DNA of 64,000 nt, taken from Balaenoptera acutorostrata. Lineage: Eukaryota > Chordata > Mammalia > Artiodactyla > Balaenopteridae. The translations under genes and the position numbers were made by a program. The first letter of the stretch is position 1. Each line of letters begins with the position of its first letter. The notes beneath the pieces were generated by a model, which was not told the DNA's origin, ran no database searches, and saw nothing but the letters and a program-made list of their open reading frames with translations. This document shows positions 1 to 10,380 of this stretch, in pieces. Where the stretch lies: NCBI RefSeq assembly GCF_949987535.1, contig NC_080081.1, positions 49,441,153 through 49,505,152 of the forward strand, given 5' to 3'.

Positions 1-1209
1 TGTTGTCTATTCATGTATTCCACAGATGCAGGGTACATCAAGGTGATTGTGGGGATTTAGTCTGCTGATCCTGAAGCTGCACAGAGAAATTTCCCTTTCT
101 CTTCTTTGTTCACCCAGGTCCTGGGGTTCAGCTTTGGTTTTGGCCCCACCTTTGAGCATAGCTCACCCTCAGGCATCTGTTCCCACTCAGACAGGTCAGG
201 GTTAAAGCAGCCACTGATTAGGGGGCTCTTGTTCCTTCAGGCTGAGTGGGGGAAGGAGGGGTATGGTATTTATAATTGGAATGTAGGGGGAACCTGCAAT
301 GGCAGAGGCTGATGTGGCATTGCAACAGCCTGAGGCATACCATTTGTTCTCCTGTGGAACCTGTCACTGGATCATGGGACCCTGGCAGTGGCATGCTGCA
401 TAGGCCCCAGGGGTGTGTGGATAGTGACCTGTGCTTGCACACAGGATTATTGGCGGCTGCAGCAGCAGCGTTAGCATTTCATGCCTGTCTCTGGGGTCCG
501 AGCTGATAGCTGCAGTTCGCGCCCATCTGTGGAGCTTGTTTAGGTGGTGCTCTGCCTTCTGTGGGCAGACAGGGAAGAATCACCTCTCCTCTTGCACCCT
601 GAAACAATGGTCTCTTGACTTTAGGCAGTTCCAGACTTTTGCCACAACTCCCTCCCAGCTAGCCGTGGTGCACTAGCCCCCTTCAGGCTGTGTTCACGCA
701 GCCAACCCCCAAAACACGAGCCTCAACTCCCAGCCCCCACCTGTCCTGGCGTGTGAGCAGACAAGCCTCTCAGGCTGGTGAGTGCTGGTCTGCAGTGATC
801 CTCTGTGTGGGAATCTCTCTGCTTTGCCCTCTGCACCCCTGTTGCTGCACTCTCCTCTGTGACTCCAAAGCTACCCTCCCCTGTCCCCGTCTCTGCCAGA
901 GAAGGGGCTTCCTAGTGTGTGGAAACCTTTCCTCCTTCACAGCTCCCTCTCAGAGGTGAAGGTCCCATCCCTAGTCTTTTGTCTCTGTTTTTCCTTTTTT
1001 TTTTTGCCCTACCCAGGTATTTGGGGAGTTTCTTCCCTTCGGGGAAGTCTGAGGTCTTCTGCCAGCATTCAGTAGGTGTTCTGTAGGAGTTGTTCCACAT
1101 GTAGATGTATTTTTTTTTTTTTTTTTTTGTAGATGTATTTTTGATGTATTTTTTGGGAGGAAGGTCATCTCCACATCTTACTCCTCCGCCATCTTGAAGG
1201 TCCGCCCCC
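1..1209 (-). mobile_element. L1 retrotransposon 5'UTR, full 5' end, body continues off the window
   Basis: Read on the minus strand, the element begins at about 1,209 with a G-rich start followed by a CAAGATGGCGG motif, the layout of mammalian L1 5' ends. It then runs about 1.2 kb through GC-rich non-coding sequence of the cetartiodactyl L1 5'UTR type. ORF1 would lie to the left of base 1. The frames at 106-959 on the plus strand are antisense to this UTR and are not genes. A T-rich stretch at about 1,107-1,128 and repeated GATGTATTTTT units lie near the 5' end. The flank to the right of 1,209 turns abruptly A+T-rich. Family is recognised from memory of L1 5'UTRs, not from a search. Confidence 0.8.
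1186..1196 (-). promoter_or_regulatory. YY1-type site at the L1 5' end
   Basis: The minus strand reads CAAGATGGCGG about 13 bases into the element. In human L1 a YY1 site at this position directs accurate transcription start. Here the core is intact, unlike the matching place in the L1 that ends at 18,558. Binding is inferred, not shown. Confidence 0.55.
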
Positions 1210-1670
1210 AACCTACTTATATTTTAATCTTATTCTTGCTTTGGTGAGAAATAGAAAATAATTAATTATTGGGTGAATAATGATATGAATTTTTATTTTG
1301 ATAGGTAACTCAGGTAATGGCACTTTATTATATTTACAAACTACTAACAATGATTTAAATTATTGCTGAGAACTTTTTCAGTGTATTAGCTCCTGTGAGA
1401 AAAAAAAAGCAAACCCTACTTTCTAGTAAATTCCTTAGTGGAGGTTCATATATAGTGAAAAAATGGTCTTCCAAACACTACTACAAAGTTATTTCCAGCC
1501 TTTTTCAGGAGGCAGACTATATGTCTAAACATTCATATTCTGTTCTCTTCCTTTTTTTCTCTACTTTTTAAAATATATTTTCAGTGTCATGTAGAGTTGC
1601 TTGGCTGGCTCAGAATACATTCTCCTGATAGTTCAACCTCAACACTGAATTAAAATTCCTTCCAAGGTTT
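1210..1670. other. Unassigned A+T-rich sequence
   Basis: Between two L1 pieces. No frame, repeat family or RNA gene recognised. Confidence 0.5.
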
Positions 1671-2217
1671 TTAATTTTTATTTTATTGCAGTAAACACAC
1701 TTCACATGAGATGTGCACTCTTAGCAGATTTTTAAGTGTAACATACAGTATTGTTAACAATAGGCACAATGTTGTACAGTAGATCTCAGGATGACTTGAA
1801 TAACAGAAACTTTATAGTTAATGATTAGCAACTCCCCTTTGTCCCTGCTTCCTGCCCCCTGGAAACCACCATTCTACTTTGCTTCTATGAGTTTGGATAT
1901 TTCGGACACCTCCTTTAAGTGGAATCATGCACTATTCATACTTTCATGACTGGCTGATTTCACTTAGCATAACGTCAATGAGGTTTGTCCATGTTGTTGC
2001 ATATTGCAACATTACCTCCTTTTTAAAAGTGAATAGTATCTCATTGTTTGAATATGCCACATTTTCTTTATTTATTCATCCATCTATGGGCATTTACTTT
2101 GTTTCCACATCTTGGCTATTGTAAATAGTGCTGCAACAAAATGAGAGTACCAATATCTTTTTAAGATCCTGACATCTATTCTTTTGGAAAAATATCCAAA
2201 AGTGGGATTTCTGGATC
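1671..2217 (-). mobile_element. Ancient L1M 3' end (3'UTR and end of ORF2)
   Basis: The plus strand carries the complement of an old L1 tail: the TTATTGCAGTAAA-like 3'UTR border, a stretch with CCACCATTCTAC, and the complement of the ORF2 C-terminal codons around 2,060-2,215 (reverse complement of the SSGLLAI-type end). It is heavily mutated and has no open frame. It stops abruptly at 2,217, where a plus-strand L1 piece begins. Confidence 0.7.
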
Positions 2218-2220
2218 AAA

Positions 2221-2360
2221 AACAATTATAAAATTATGTGGAATCACAAAGGACTTTGGATAGCCAAAGCAACCTTGAGAAAGAAGAACAAAGCTGAAGG
2301 CATCATGCTTTTTGATTTCAAAGCATATTAGAAAGCCACAGTAATTAAACCAGTATAGTA
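2221..2360 (+). mobile_element. L1 ORF2 fragment, plus strand
   Basis: About 140 bases match the L1 ORF2 stretch that precedes the K-T-V-W segment (codons for AKATLRKKNKAEG-like residues, then a Phe-Lys-rich piece). No open frame survives. It is cut at 2,360 by the minus-strand L1 tail. Confidence 0.65.
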
Positions 2361-2750
2361 TTATTTTTAAATTAGGGTATAGTTGCTTTACAATGTTGTG
2401 TTAGTTTCTGCTGTACAACAAAGTGAATCAGTTATATGTATATATATATTCCCTCCCTCCCACTCCCCATCCCACCTATCTAGCTCACCACAAAGCACCA
2501 AGCTGAGCTCCCTGTGTTATACAGCAGGTTCCTGCTAGCTATCTATTTTACACATGGTAGTGTATATATGTCAATCCCAATCTCTCAGTTCATCCCACCC
2601 CACTTCCCCTCACCATGTCCATACATCCATTCTCTACATCTGCGTTTCTATTCCTGCCCTGCAAATAGGTTCATCTGTACCATTTTTCTAGATTCCATGT
2701 ATATGTGTTAATATACAATAATTTTTTTCTCTTTCTGACTTCACTCTGTA
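2361..2750 (-). mobile_element. 5'-truncated cetartiodactyl L1, 3'UTR only
   Basis: Reading minus, the piece starts within the last ORF2 codons (complement of a QSEVRKREK-like end at about 2,730-2,750) and continues through the cetartiodactyl L1 3'UTR to its end near 2,361. There a short A-rich tail appears as T-rich sequence on the plus strand. It abuts a second L1 in the opposite orientation at 2,751, so the two copies are head to head. Confidence 0.8.
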
Positions 2751-3696
2751 TTACAGACTTTTACACAGCAAAAAAAACCATAAATGAGGTGAAAAGACAA
2801 CCCTCAGAATGGGAAAAATATTTGCAAATGAAGCAACTGACAAGGGATTAATCGCCAAAATATACAAACAGCTCATGCAGCTCAATATCAAAAAAACAAA
2901 CAACCCAGTCAAAAAATGGGTGGAAAACCTATATAGACATTTCTCCAAAGAAGACATACAGATGGCTAAGAGGCACATGAAAAGCTGCTCAACATCGCTA
3001 ATTATTAGGGAAATGCAAATCAAAACTACAATGAGGTATCACCTCACACCAGGGTGTGGAGAAAAGGGAACCCTCTTGCACTGTTGGTGGGAATGTAAAT
3101 TGATACAGCCACTATGGAGAATAGTATGGAGGTTCCTTAAAAAACTAAAAATAGAATTGCCATATGACCCTGCAATCCCACTACTGGGCATATACCCAGA
3201 GAAAGCCATAATTCAAAAAGACACATGCACCCCAATATTCATTGGAGCACTATTTACAATAGCCAGGACATAGAAGCAACCTAAATGCCCATCCAAAGAT
3301 GAATGGATAAAGAAGATGTGGTGCATATATACAATGGAATATTACTCAGCCATAAAAAGGAATGAAACTGTGTCATTTGTAGAGATGTAGATGGACCTAA
3401 AGACTGTCATACAGAGTGAAATGAGTCAGAAAGAGAAAAAATATATAATATATTAATGCATATGTGTGGAATCTAGAAAAATGGTACAGATGAACCAGTT
3501 TGCAAGGCAGAAATTGAGACACAGATGTAGAGAACAAACGTATGGACACCAAGGGGGGAAAGCAGTAGGAGGTATGGGGAGGATGAATTTGGAGATTGGG
3601 ATTGACATATATACACTAAAAGGTATAAAATAGGTAAGTAATAAGAACCTGATGTATAAAAAAATAAATAAAATTTAAAAAAAAGCAACAAAAAAA
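2751..3696 (+). mobile_element. 5'-truncated L1: ORF2 C-terminus, 3'UTR and A-rich tail
   Basis: Starts inside ORF2 at the Thr-Asp-Phe-Tyr/Thr-Ala-Lys segment, runs through the end of ORF2 and a 3'UTR, and ends in an A-rich tail with AATAAATAAA at about 3,660-3,696. The 3'UTR ends earlier than in the neighbour at 2,361-2,750, so the two are separate copies and not halves of one inverted insertion. Confidence 0.8.
2809..3273 (+). pseudogene. L1 ORF2p C-terminal remnant (154 codons)
   Basis: An open stretch of 154 codons from the C-terminal part of L1 ORF2p, the endonuclease/reverse transcriptase that copies L1 RNA at nicked genomic DNA. Visible landmarks are [12 protein letters not shown] near the start, the Cys-rich segment with [19 protein letters not shown], then [16 protein letters not shown], and [11 protein letters not shown]. 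Compared with related copies (for example around 15,175-15,240 in this window) about 20 codons are missing between RYHLTP and GCGEKG, an in-frame deletion through the Cys-rich region. The frame ends in TAG where family members carry Trp (ART-W). The endonuclease and polymerase domains are absent because the insertion is 5' truncated, so this is not a functional gene. Confidence 0.8.
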
Positions 3697-4200
3697 TGAG
3701 AAAGCAAGGAATGGAATGAGAAAAGATATTTGTAACCTATATTCTGATAAGGGGTTAATATTCAAAGTATATAAGGAACTCTTATAACTCAATAGAGGAA
3801 AATAAGCAAATAATTCAATTAAAAAATGAACAAGTGACATGCACAGACATCTTCAAAGTCATTAGGCCTTTTAGAATAGCTATTATCAATAAGACAAGAG
3901 ATAACGAGTGCTGGCAAGTTATGTGGATAAAAGGGCACCTTTGTGCATTGTTGGTGGGAATGTAAATTGGTACAGTCACGAAGGAAAACAATATGGATTT
4001 TCCTAAATAAGTCAAAAATTGAGCCACCATATAATCCAGCAATCCCACCTCTGGGTATATATCCAAGGAAATGAGATCACTACTCCAAGAGATATCTGTG
4101 CCCTCATGTTCATTGCAGTATTATTTGCAATAGCCAGGACGTGGGAACAACCCAAGTGTCCAATGATGGCAGAATGGATAAAGAAAGTGTATTTTATATA
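3697..4200 (+). mobile_element. Old L1M ORF2 C-terminal fragment
   Basis: Matches the same ORF2 C-terminal region as the copy at 2,809 but is more diverged, with many substitutions and small deletions. It is interrupted at about 4,200 and appears to resume at 4,490, with a small DNA transposon between. Confidence 0.7.
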
Positions 4201-4255
4201 TGTAAAACCTTCAAACAATGCAAGTGTTAAGGGCACTGACTCCCCCCGAGTTTAA
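4019..4255 (+). pseudogene. L1M ORF2p C-terminal remnant
   Basis: A short open frame with [18 protein letters not shown], then IAVLFAIARTWEQPKCP and EWIKKVYFIY. This is the diverged counterpart of the L1 ORF2p tail ([18 protein letters not shown] in younger copies). After about residue 64 the frame runs into unrelated sequence. Non-functional. Confidence 0.65.
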
Positions 4256-4271
4256 AATCTGTGTATAACTT

Positions 4272-4422
4272 TATAGTCAGTCCCCCGTATCCACTGTTCT
4301 GCATTTGCAGATTCAACCAACCACAGATCTTGTAGTAGTATTGTAGTATTTATTGAAAAAAAATCCACATAAAAGTGGACCTGTGCAGTTCAAAACTGGC
4401 TTGTTCAAGGGTCAACTGTATA
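4272..4422. mobile_element. Tigger-like DNA transposon fragment nested in L1M
   Basis: About 150 bases running from CAGTCCCCCGTATCCAC through GATTCAACCAACCACAGAT to GTTCAAGGGTCAACTGTA, a pattern I know from short non-autonomous Tc1/mariner (Tigger-group) repeats. TA dinucleotides lie at both edges. It separates two stretches of what looks like one L1M (3,697-4,200 and 4,490-4,955), so it inserted after that L1. The exact family name is not certain. Confidence 0.55.
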
Positions 4423-4489
4423 TATAATTTTTATATACATAATATATATTAAATGTATAAAATATAATATACATAGTAATATATAATAT
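4418..4489. repeat. A+T-rich low-complexity tract
   Basis: TATAT-rich sequence next to the transposon end; probably expanded TA target-site sequence. Confidence 0.6.
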
Positions 4490-4955
4490 ATAATGGGATA
4501 TTTATTATTTAGCCATAAAAATAAGGTACTCCTGCATTTGTGACAACATGGATGAACCTTATAGACATTATGCTAAGTTAAATAAGTCAGAGACTATACT
4601 CTGAAATACTGTATGATCTCACTTTTACATGGAATCTAACTAAATTCAAACTTACAGAAACAGAGAGCAGTTTAAATTTGCAGTTATAAGATGAATAATT
4701 TCTGGGGATGTATTGTATTACGTAGAGGCCATCGTTAACAATACTGTCTTGTATAGTTGATAGTTGCTAAGAGAGTAGATATTAAAAGTTCTCACCACAA
4801 ATGCAAAAAAAGTTAATTATGTGAAGTGATGGTTATGTTAACTAACCTTATTGTGGCAATCATTTCAAAATATATACATGAACCACATATCACATTGCAC
4901 AGCTTAATCTTATACATGTTATGTGTCAATTATATCTCAATAAGGCTGGAAAAAA
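4490..4955 (+). mobile_element. L1M 3' end (last ORF2 codons and 3'UTR)
   Basis: Begins at the ATGGGATATTTATTATTTAGCC segment that encodes the last part of ORF2 in L1M and continues into an L1M-type 3'UTR with GATGGTTATGTTAACTAACC and AATTATATCTCAATAAGGCTGG, ending in a short A run at about 4,950. Likely the continuation of 3,697-4,200. Confidence 0.7.
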
Positions 4956-5262
4956 TGGGCTAAGCACCTGAATAGATGTTTCTCCAAAGAAGAGATACAA
5001 ATGGCAACCGGTATATGAAAAGATGCTCAATGTCACTTATGATCAGGGAAACGCAAATCAAGCTCAATGAGATATCACCTCACGCATGTCTTGATGACTA
5101 TTGTCAAAAAAGTGAAAGACAATGAGGTTGACAATGATGTAGATAAAGGGGAACCTTGTACACTGTTGGTGGGAACGCATCATAAATTGGTGCCGCCACA
5201 ATGGAAAGCAGTATGGAGGGTCCTCAAAACATTAAAAAAATAGAACCACCATATGATTCTTT
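4956..5262 (+). mobile_element. Another L1 ORF2 C-terminal fragment
   Basis: Restarts in the ORF2 C-terminal region (codons for RCFSKEEIQMA-like and HLTH-like residues, then a GEPCTLLVGT-like piece). It ends at about 5,262 inside the KIEPPYD-type segment. It overlaps in content with 3,697-4,200, so it is a separate or duplicated copy. Frameshifted throughout. Confidence 0.65.
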
Positions 5263-6743
5263 TCTCTTTTGGCTGCTGATAAATACATCTTTTCTAATGT
5301 GCACTTGATAACATTTTAATGATTATTAATTATTTTCTATACTGGAATTTTTTTCAGTAAATTGGTCAATTTAAAGGTGTTTTGGATTAATAGGCATATA
5401 GAATCATTAATTATTTATATTTTTAAACTCTAATTAACCATAGTTGGGACATAAAAAATTGATTTTCTACTTTTAGATAGAGATCCTCTGCTATTATTGA
5501 ATTATTCTGCACAAGAGTTTGTTATCAAGAATTTTGAACCAAACCCTAACTTTTTAAGTGAGTCTTTGCAATAGTATATCATTTCTAAAACAAGTCATTC
5601 ACTGCTAATATAGTTTCTGGCTCCTCATATGGTATGTGTCCTTCTATAATTAAAAGTGTTATCATATGAAAACATCAACCAAGCTTAACTTTCATATATG
5701 TTTGCTAAAAAACAGGTATTGGAAAAGAGTAAATTGTTTGCAAAGGGACTTTGATTTAATCAAAACCAATTTGAGCAAATAATAATGTAATAGTAATAAT
5801 CAAAACATATACTCATTGGATTTCCTATATATCTACATAAATATTACAAAATTGATGGTCAGGTCACAGCCAATTGGAGAGCATCAGGAAAATGTCATAT
5901 AATAACTAAAATTACAATTAAAACAGAAGTTTATTTGGCATGAAGGAAGTAGAAGACCTTTCAAGTCAGGAGGAATAGCAAGCAATTCTTCAGAATTTTA
6001 AGAGTTCCAATTAAGAATGCATTTGAGAAAGATGGGAAATTCATTAGTTTCCTGGAATATTCACAAGTTCTCACTTCTTTCTACAATGGAAATACATGTA
6101 TTTCTCCCTATTATATGCATAAGAAAATGTAGAGATATTGACATGCTTGGTTCAGAATACTCCTTCATTTCACAAAAGATCTGAGAAAAGACTATTTCAG
6201 TATTGTTGGAATACAATTATATTCAGAGTTTAATGTGCAACATGTTTCACATGGTCCATGGTTGCTTTTATTTTTTAATTTTTTTTTTCTTGGTTGCTTT
6301 TAAACAGCATTGTTTTTATGTTTGGATAAGGTCCTGAAATTGAGGCTGTTTGAGAATCTCACTAAAACCTTGCCTGACCCAGTTACCTCGGTCTTCCCCA
6401 GGTTGGCCTAGGTGACACTCCTTTACTTCCATAATATAATAAGCACTACCATATACTTCAGAATATTGTATGTAACTTATAATATCTGTCTCTGTGCCCA
6501 TTGCCCCCTGTGTGAACTCTCACAAGGCTTATTTGTTTATATCTCTATCCCAAGTGTTGACCTTAAGTACTGAACTGTGTCTGGTATGAGTTATCCTTTC
6601 TCAAGAAGTAAAATAGTTTCATTCATCCATGCAAAAGCCTTTATTTTGTGACTATTAATGCCAGGGACTACTTAGGAGAATAACATAGCTTACTTTTGAC
6701 TTTTAATATTTAAATGTTTTTACTTTTGCTAATCTCTGATCCA
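5263..6743. other. Unique A+T-rich sequence with no gene
   Basis: No repeat family, exon or RNA gene recognised. The only structured item is the poly-T tract with flanking direct repeats at 6,259-6,302. Confidence 0.5.
6259..6302 (-). repeat. Poly-T tract flanked by a 12-base direct repeat
   Basis: TGGTTGCTTTTA occurs at 6,259-6,270 and again at 6,291-6,302, with about 20 T-rich bases between. The layout equals a target-site duplication around a poly-A tail on the minus strand with no element body. Confidence 0.5.
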
Positions 6744-6900
6744 GAAATCAGAACACCCAAAGTAAAAACCAAACTTGGGCAAGTTAATTAATTATTGAGA
6801 CTTAATTTCCCCACCTATAATATGAGGTAAGAATTCCTATGTCAAAGTGTTATTTTGAGGACTAAACCACTTAACATAAAAATAAATTGCAAAAGACAGT
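6744..6900 (+). repeat. MIR SINE fragment
   Basis: Contains the MIR order CTTGGGCAAGTTAATTAA, GAGACTTAATTTCCCCACCTATAAT, then TGTTATTTTGAGGACTAAA. Old and diverged. Confidence 0.6.
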
Positions 6901-6921
6901 AATCAAATAAGTATCAAGGAT

Positions 6922-7292
6922 TGTTACAGGCTGAAAATTGGTATCCCCCTCAAATTTATAATAAATGGTAAAGCCCTAATCCCACGATGTGGTGGTATTT
7001 GGAGTTGAGGCCTTTGGAGGTAATTAGATGTAGATGAATTCATGAGGACGAAGTCGCCAATGATAGGCTAAGTGCCCTTTTAAGAAGAGACCAGAAATCT
7101 AGCCCTTTCTTTCCACTCTCTGAGGACATAGTACGAAGACAGCCTTCTGCAAGCCAAGAAGAGCGCTCATCAGAAACCAAATCAGCCTGTACTCTGATCT
7201 TGGACTTCCAGCCTCCAGAACTGTGAGAAATTTATGTCTACAGTTTAAGGCACCCAGTTTATAGTATTTTGTTACAGCAGCCAAAGACTGGT
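6922..7292 (+). mobile_element. MLT1 (MaLR) LTR, plus orientation
   Basis: Begins TGTTACAGGCTGAAAATTGG, continues with CCCTAATCCCACGATGTGGT and GCCTTTGGAGGTAATTAGAT, and ends with CTTGGACTTCCAGCCTCCAG, AACTGTGAGAAATTTATGTC and a TTTTGTTACAGCAGCC end. This is the standard layout of an MLT1 solo LTR, about 370 bases. Confidence 0.8.
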
Positions 7293-10212
7293 GCTGTTTA
7301 TCTGGCATACTGCTTGTGCACCTCTGTGATACCTTTTAACATTAAAAAGTGTTTACGTTAAAGTAGCTGTTTAATTGCTTTAGTTTTATTTCTTTGCTTA
7401 GTCTTGCAACACTGCTTTTATTGTTTTGGTTTTTAATCTTTACTACCAAGAAAGGACAGTCTTCTTACATACATCTGAAAAAATATCTACTTCTTAATAT
7501 AGACAGAATTTACCATTTTAATCTCATTAAGTAGTTTTAAAAGGGGTCTTTCTTATAACATAAAGTAAATAGCAGCATATAGCATTTACCTTGAGTGATT
7601 TTTCTTTCATTTAAAGCTCAGATTTAGAAATATCCCATTACAGAATACACAGTGGAAAAAAAAAAAAAAAACTGATTGACAAGCAAAAACATGTATTTTA
7701 TTCAGGAAAAAAAAAATCTTCCAAAGGCTCAATTTTTTTTTTTTTTTCATTCTGTTGTTGTGGTTGCCTAGAAACCAGTACTAGGATCATGATTTAAGGG
7801 AGTGCAATCTTATGTCTCTTTTCCCCCTAATGCAGAAAGAAGACTGCACTGAATATCACTCAAAATTAACAGCATCTCATTAGAACTTTGTGACACTTCC
7901 CTCTGGGTGGCCACACAGGCAGACCTGCTGCTGGCTGTCTTTAAAACTAAGGACATAGAAGCTTGTTAATTGGCCAGGAGGGTGTAGCCAATTTTTTTCC
8001 CCCTTCTAAACCAGAATTGACCCTCTTCTATCCTTTAGGCCCCCAGTCTCAGAAGTTTTGAGCACTGCAGACCTGGAAGTTATACCCTATTTTGTAGACT
8101 TTCTTTATGATCACAACCTTATTTGTTGAACTGTTGCAAATGATTTTTAAAACAGTGTCTTTAGTAACAAAGAAAAATGGTGAGGTCAATACACTGAAAG
8201 GTGTATATCATTTCATTTATCCTTTCCGATGTACCTGACTTCTTATTGAAGTAGAACTAAGGGTACACTGTTCAGAAAACTCAACTCCAAATGTGCTATT
8301 TGTGAAAAGCTAAACATAATAACATTGATAACAATTCTATAGAGGATGCACTATCCGGATTCATGTGAAGGACATGTGATCTGCTATTTAGTTCTATTGT
8401 GTTCAAGTACTTTTTCTTCTCATTTCAGATGATACCGGAGATGAAATTTAACCAGGCTTTAGCTCTCTCCCCAAGGAAAGAATGATTTGTATTTGAAATG
8501 ATCTGAGGGTACTGAGGAACTAGAATGGTCCAACCCTGATTTGCTAGTTACAAAGGTGTGTTTCAAATCAAATGGGACTTGATAAAGCCATTTGACAAGA
8601 GAGATTAGCATTAAGTCTAAATGTAAACAGCTTGGGCAAAGAGTAAGACTGAATGTGGGGACAGAGGGAAGCTGATTAGTAATTCAGATTTTCTCTTGGC
8701 TGAAAAGAGACTGATAGCTAGAGTCCTAGCAATCTTCACCTTTTGTTGACCATCTGTACTGCGCGTTCCCCAGCAGAGAGCCAGCTCGTTTGGGGACAGG
8801 AGAGCAGAAGGGCATAGCTTCTCACAGGAGAGAGAAATCAAAAGCCACGCTAAACGCCATCAATTAAAAGACATTAGTCCTGTAGGAGCTGTCCATTAAG
8901 AGTGTTGAGCATGCACAGATGCTGCTGTTGCGAGCATGACACCAGCAATTAGGTATCACAAGTAGGAGGACTTCACACACTATTTAGCAAAAACATTGCA
9001 CGGTTTTTGCATAAACTTTTGCCGTAACTTTAATTGCAGTGGGTTTCACCATTATGGGTCAAAAGAAATATCGCCATTTTATAACAGCCAGGACTATTGC
9101 TTTCTAACTAGGTTTAAGACACATCACAAAATAGATGAGATTACAAAAGAGAATGGGAAAAAAAAGAGTACTATGCTATTATAAGTACATTAGTTATGAT
9201 AAATGTCTATACTTAGTCAAGAAAAAATAAAGCCCAATTTATTTTTATACATTTTCATGTTCTCTTGTCATTGCTGACTGATGGCTTGTCTTTTGAGTGC
9301 ATCTGTAATGCTTTAAAATAAATAAAACAGGACTTGAATCTGCATTTCAATTGCTGCAGTACATTTTCAGTAGTACTGTGACATGTTCAAGGAATTTTCT
9401 TTTTCATTTAAGAAACTGTTCTTCCTTTTCTCATTCTTAATATCTCCCCCTCATATAGTATTATTTTCATAAAATTCAAAGGAAAAAAGATAAAATGATT
9501 CTAATTGATACAGGATCTATGGAATCTATGGAAATGGGATATTGAGAAAATGTCTCCTGTGGACTAGCCTCACTTTTCTAACTGAGAAGCATCATTCATA
9601 CAAAAGACCCTTTTCTTCCTTCCCTGATGTCTCAATAAAAGATAATGAAAGGGTAGAATCCTATTCCTATTCCTGAAACCAGGGCTCTATAAGTACAAAT
9701 CTGATGGTCCCAAACACCAGTGACACGTCACTGAAAACCTCTCAAAGGAACAGGGCGTGCAGCATGTAGATTAATAGAAAAGGCAGATTAAACAAATCAT
9801 TCAGGCATCCCTGATGCTTCCTGCCTGCTCCCCACACATCTTCTTTGTAAGAGCTCTGTACATTACCCTCATTAGAACAATCTGTACAAGCCCCTATGTC
9901 ACTTCAGAAGAGCATCACAGTAAGGAAACAAGAATCAATGGCGAAAGCTTCAAGAGGACAACCAGGAAGTCCCCAGGACAGTGAGGAAGCAGGAAAATAA
10001 CAGCTTGTAAAGCTTGACAACCTCGAGTCAGATGCAGCTTCAGGACTCCTGTTGCTTGGCGTCTGCAACCTGCAATAAGAACATTTTTCTTAGGGGATGG
10101 CCAGGGCCCTGCTGTCTTCATTTAGGATGCATAAAGCTGCCCAAGGTAGAGTTCCAGGGCAATTTAGAGAGTACATTTCATATAGAAATAAGAACCAGAC
10201 CTTTGGGAAGAC
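7293..10212. other. Unique region without a gene; possible conserved island at 7,760-9,320
   Basis: No repeat body recognised except A and T homopolymers at about 7,656-7,672 and 7,731-7,747. The part 7,760-9,320 is free of recognisable repeats, less A+T-rich than its surroundings, and contains several ATTA/TAAT motifs. Open frames here (for example 8,617-8,841 minus and 8,996-9,184 plus) have no recognised homology and no splice context I can defend. Confidence 0.4.
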
Positions 10213-10380
10213 TAAATATAAAATAAAATAAAGTAAAATACAATAAAATAAAGTAAAATAAAATAAAATAAAATAATAAAATAAAATAATAAAATAAAAT
10301 AAAATAAAATAAAATAATAAAATAAAATAAAATAAAATAATAAAATAAAATAAAATAAAATAAAATAATAAAATAAAATA
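10213..10380. repeat. (TAAAA)n simple repeat with TAA interruptions
   Basis: About 168 bases of AAAAT units broken at intervals by AATAAT, giving a variant period. The minus-strand frame across it is a run of Phe, Tyr, Ile and Leu caused by the repeat and is not a protein. Confidence 0.9.

Noticed and set aside
1927..2124. 65-codon plus-strand frame
   Set aside because: Antisense of the L1M tail at 1,671-2,217.
2361..3696. Twin-primed single L1
   Set aside because: Both orientations contain the same 3'UTR region, and the plus-strand part has its own A-rich tail, so two copies are needed.
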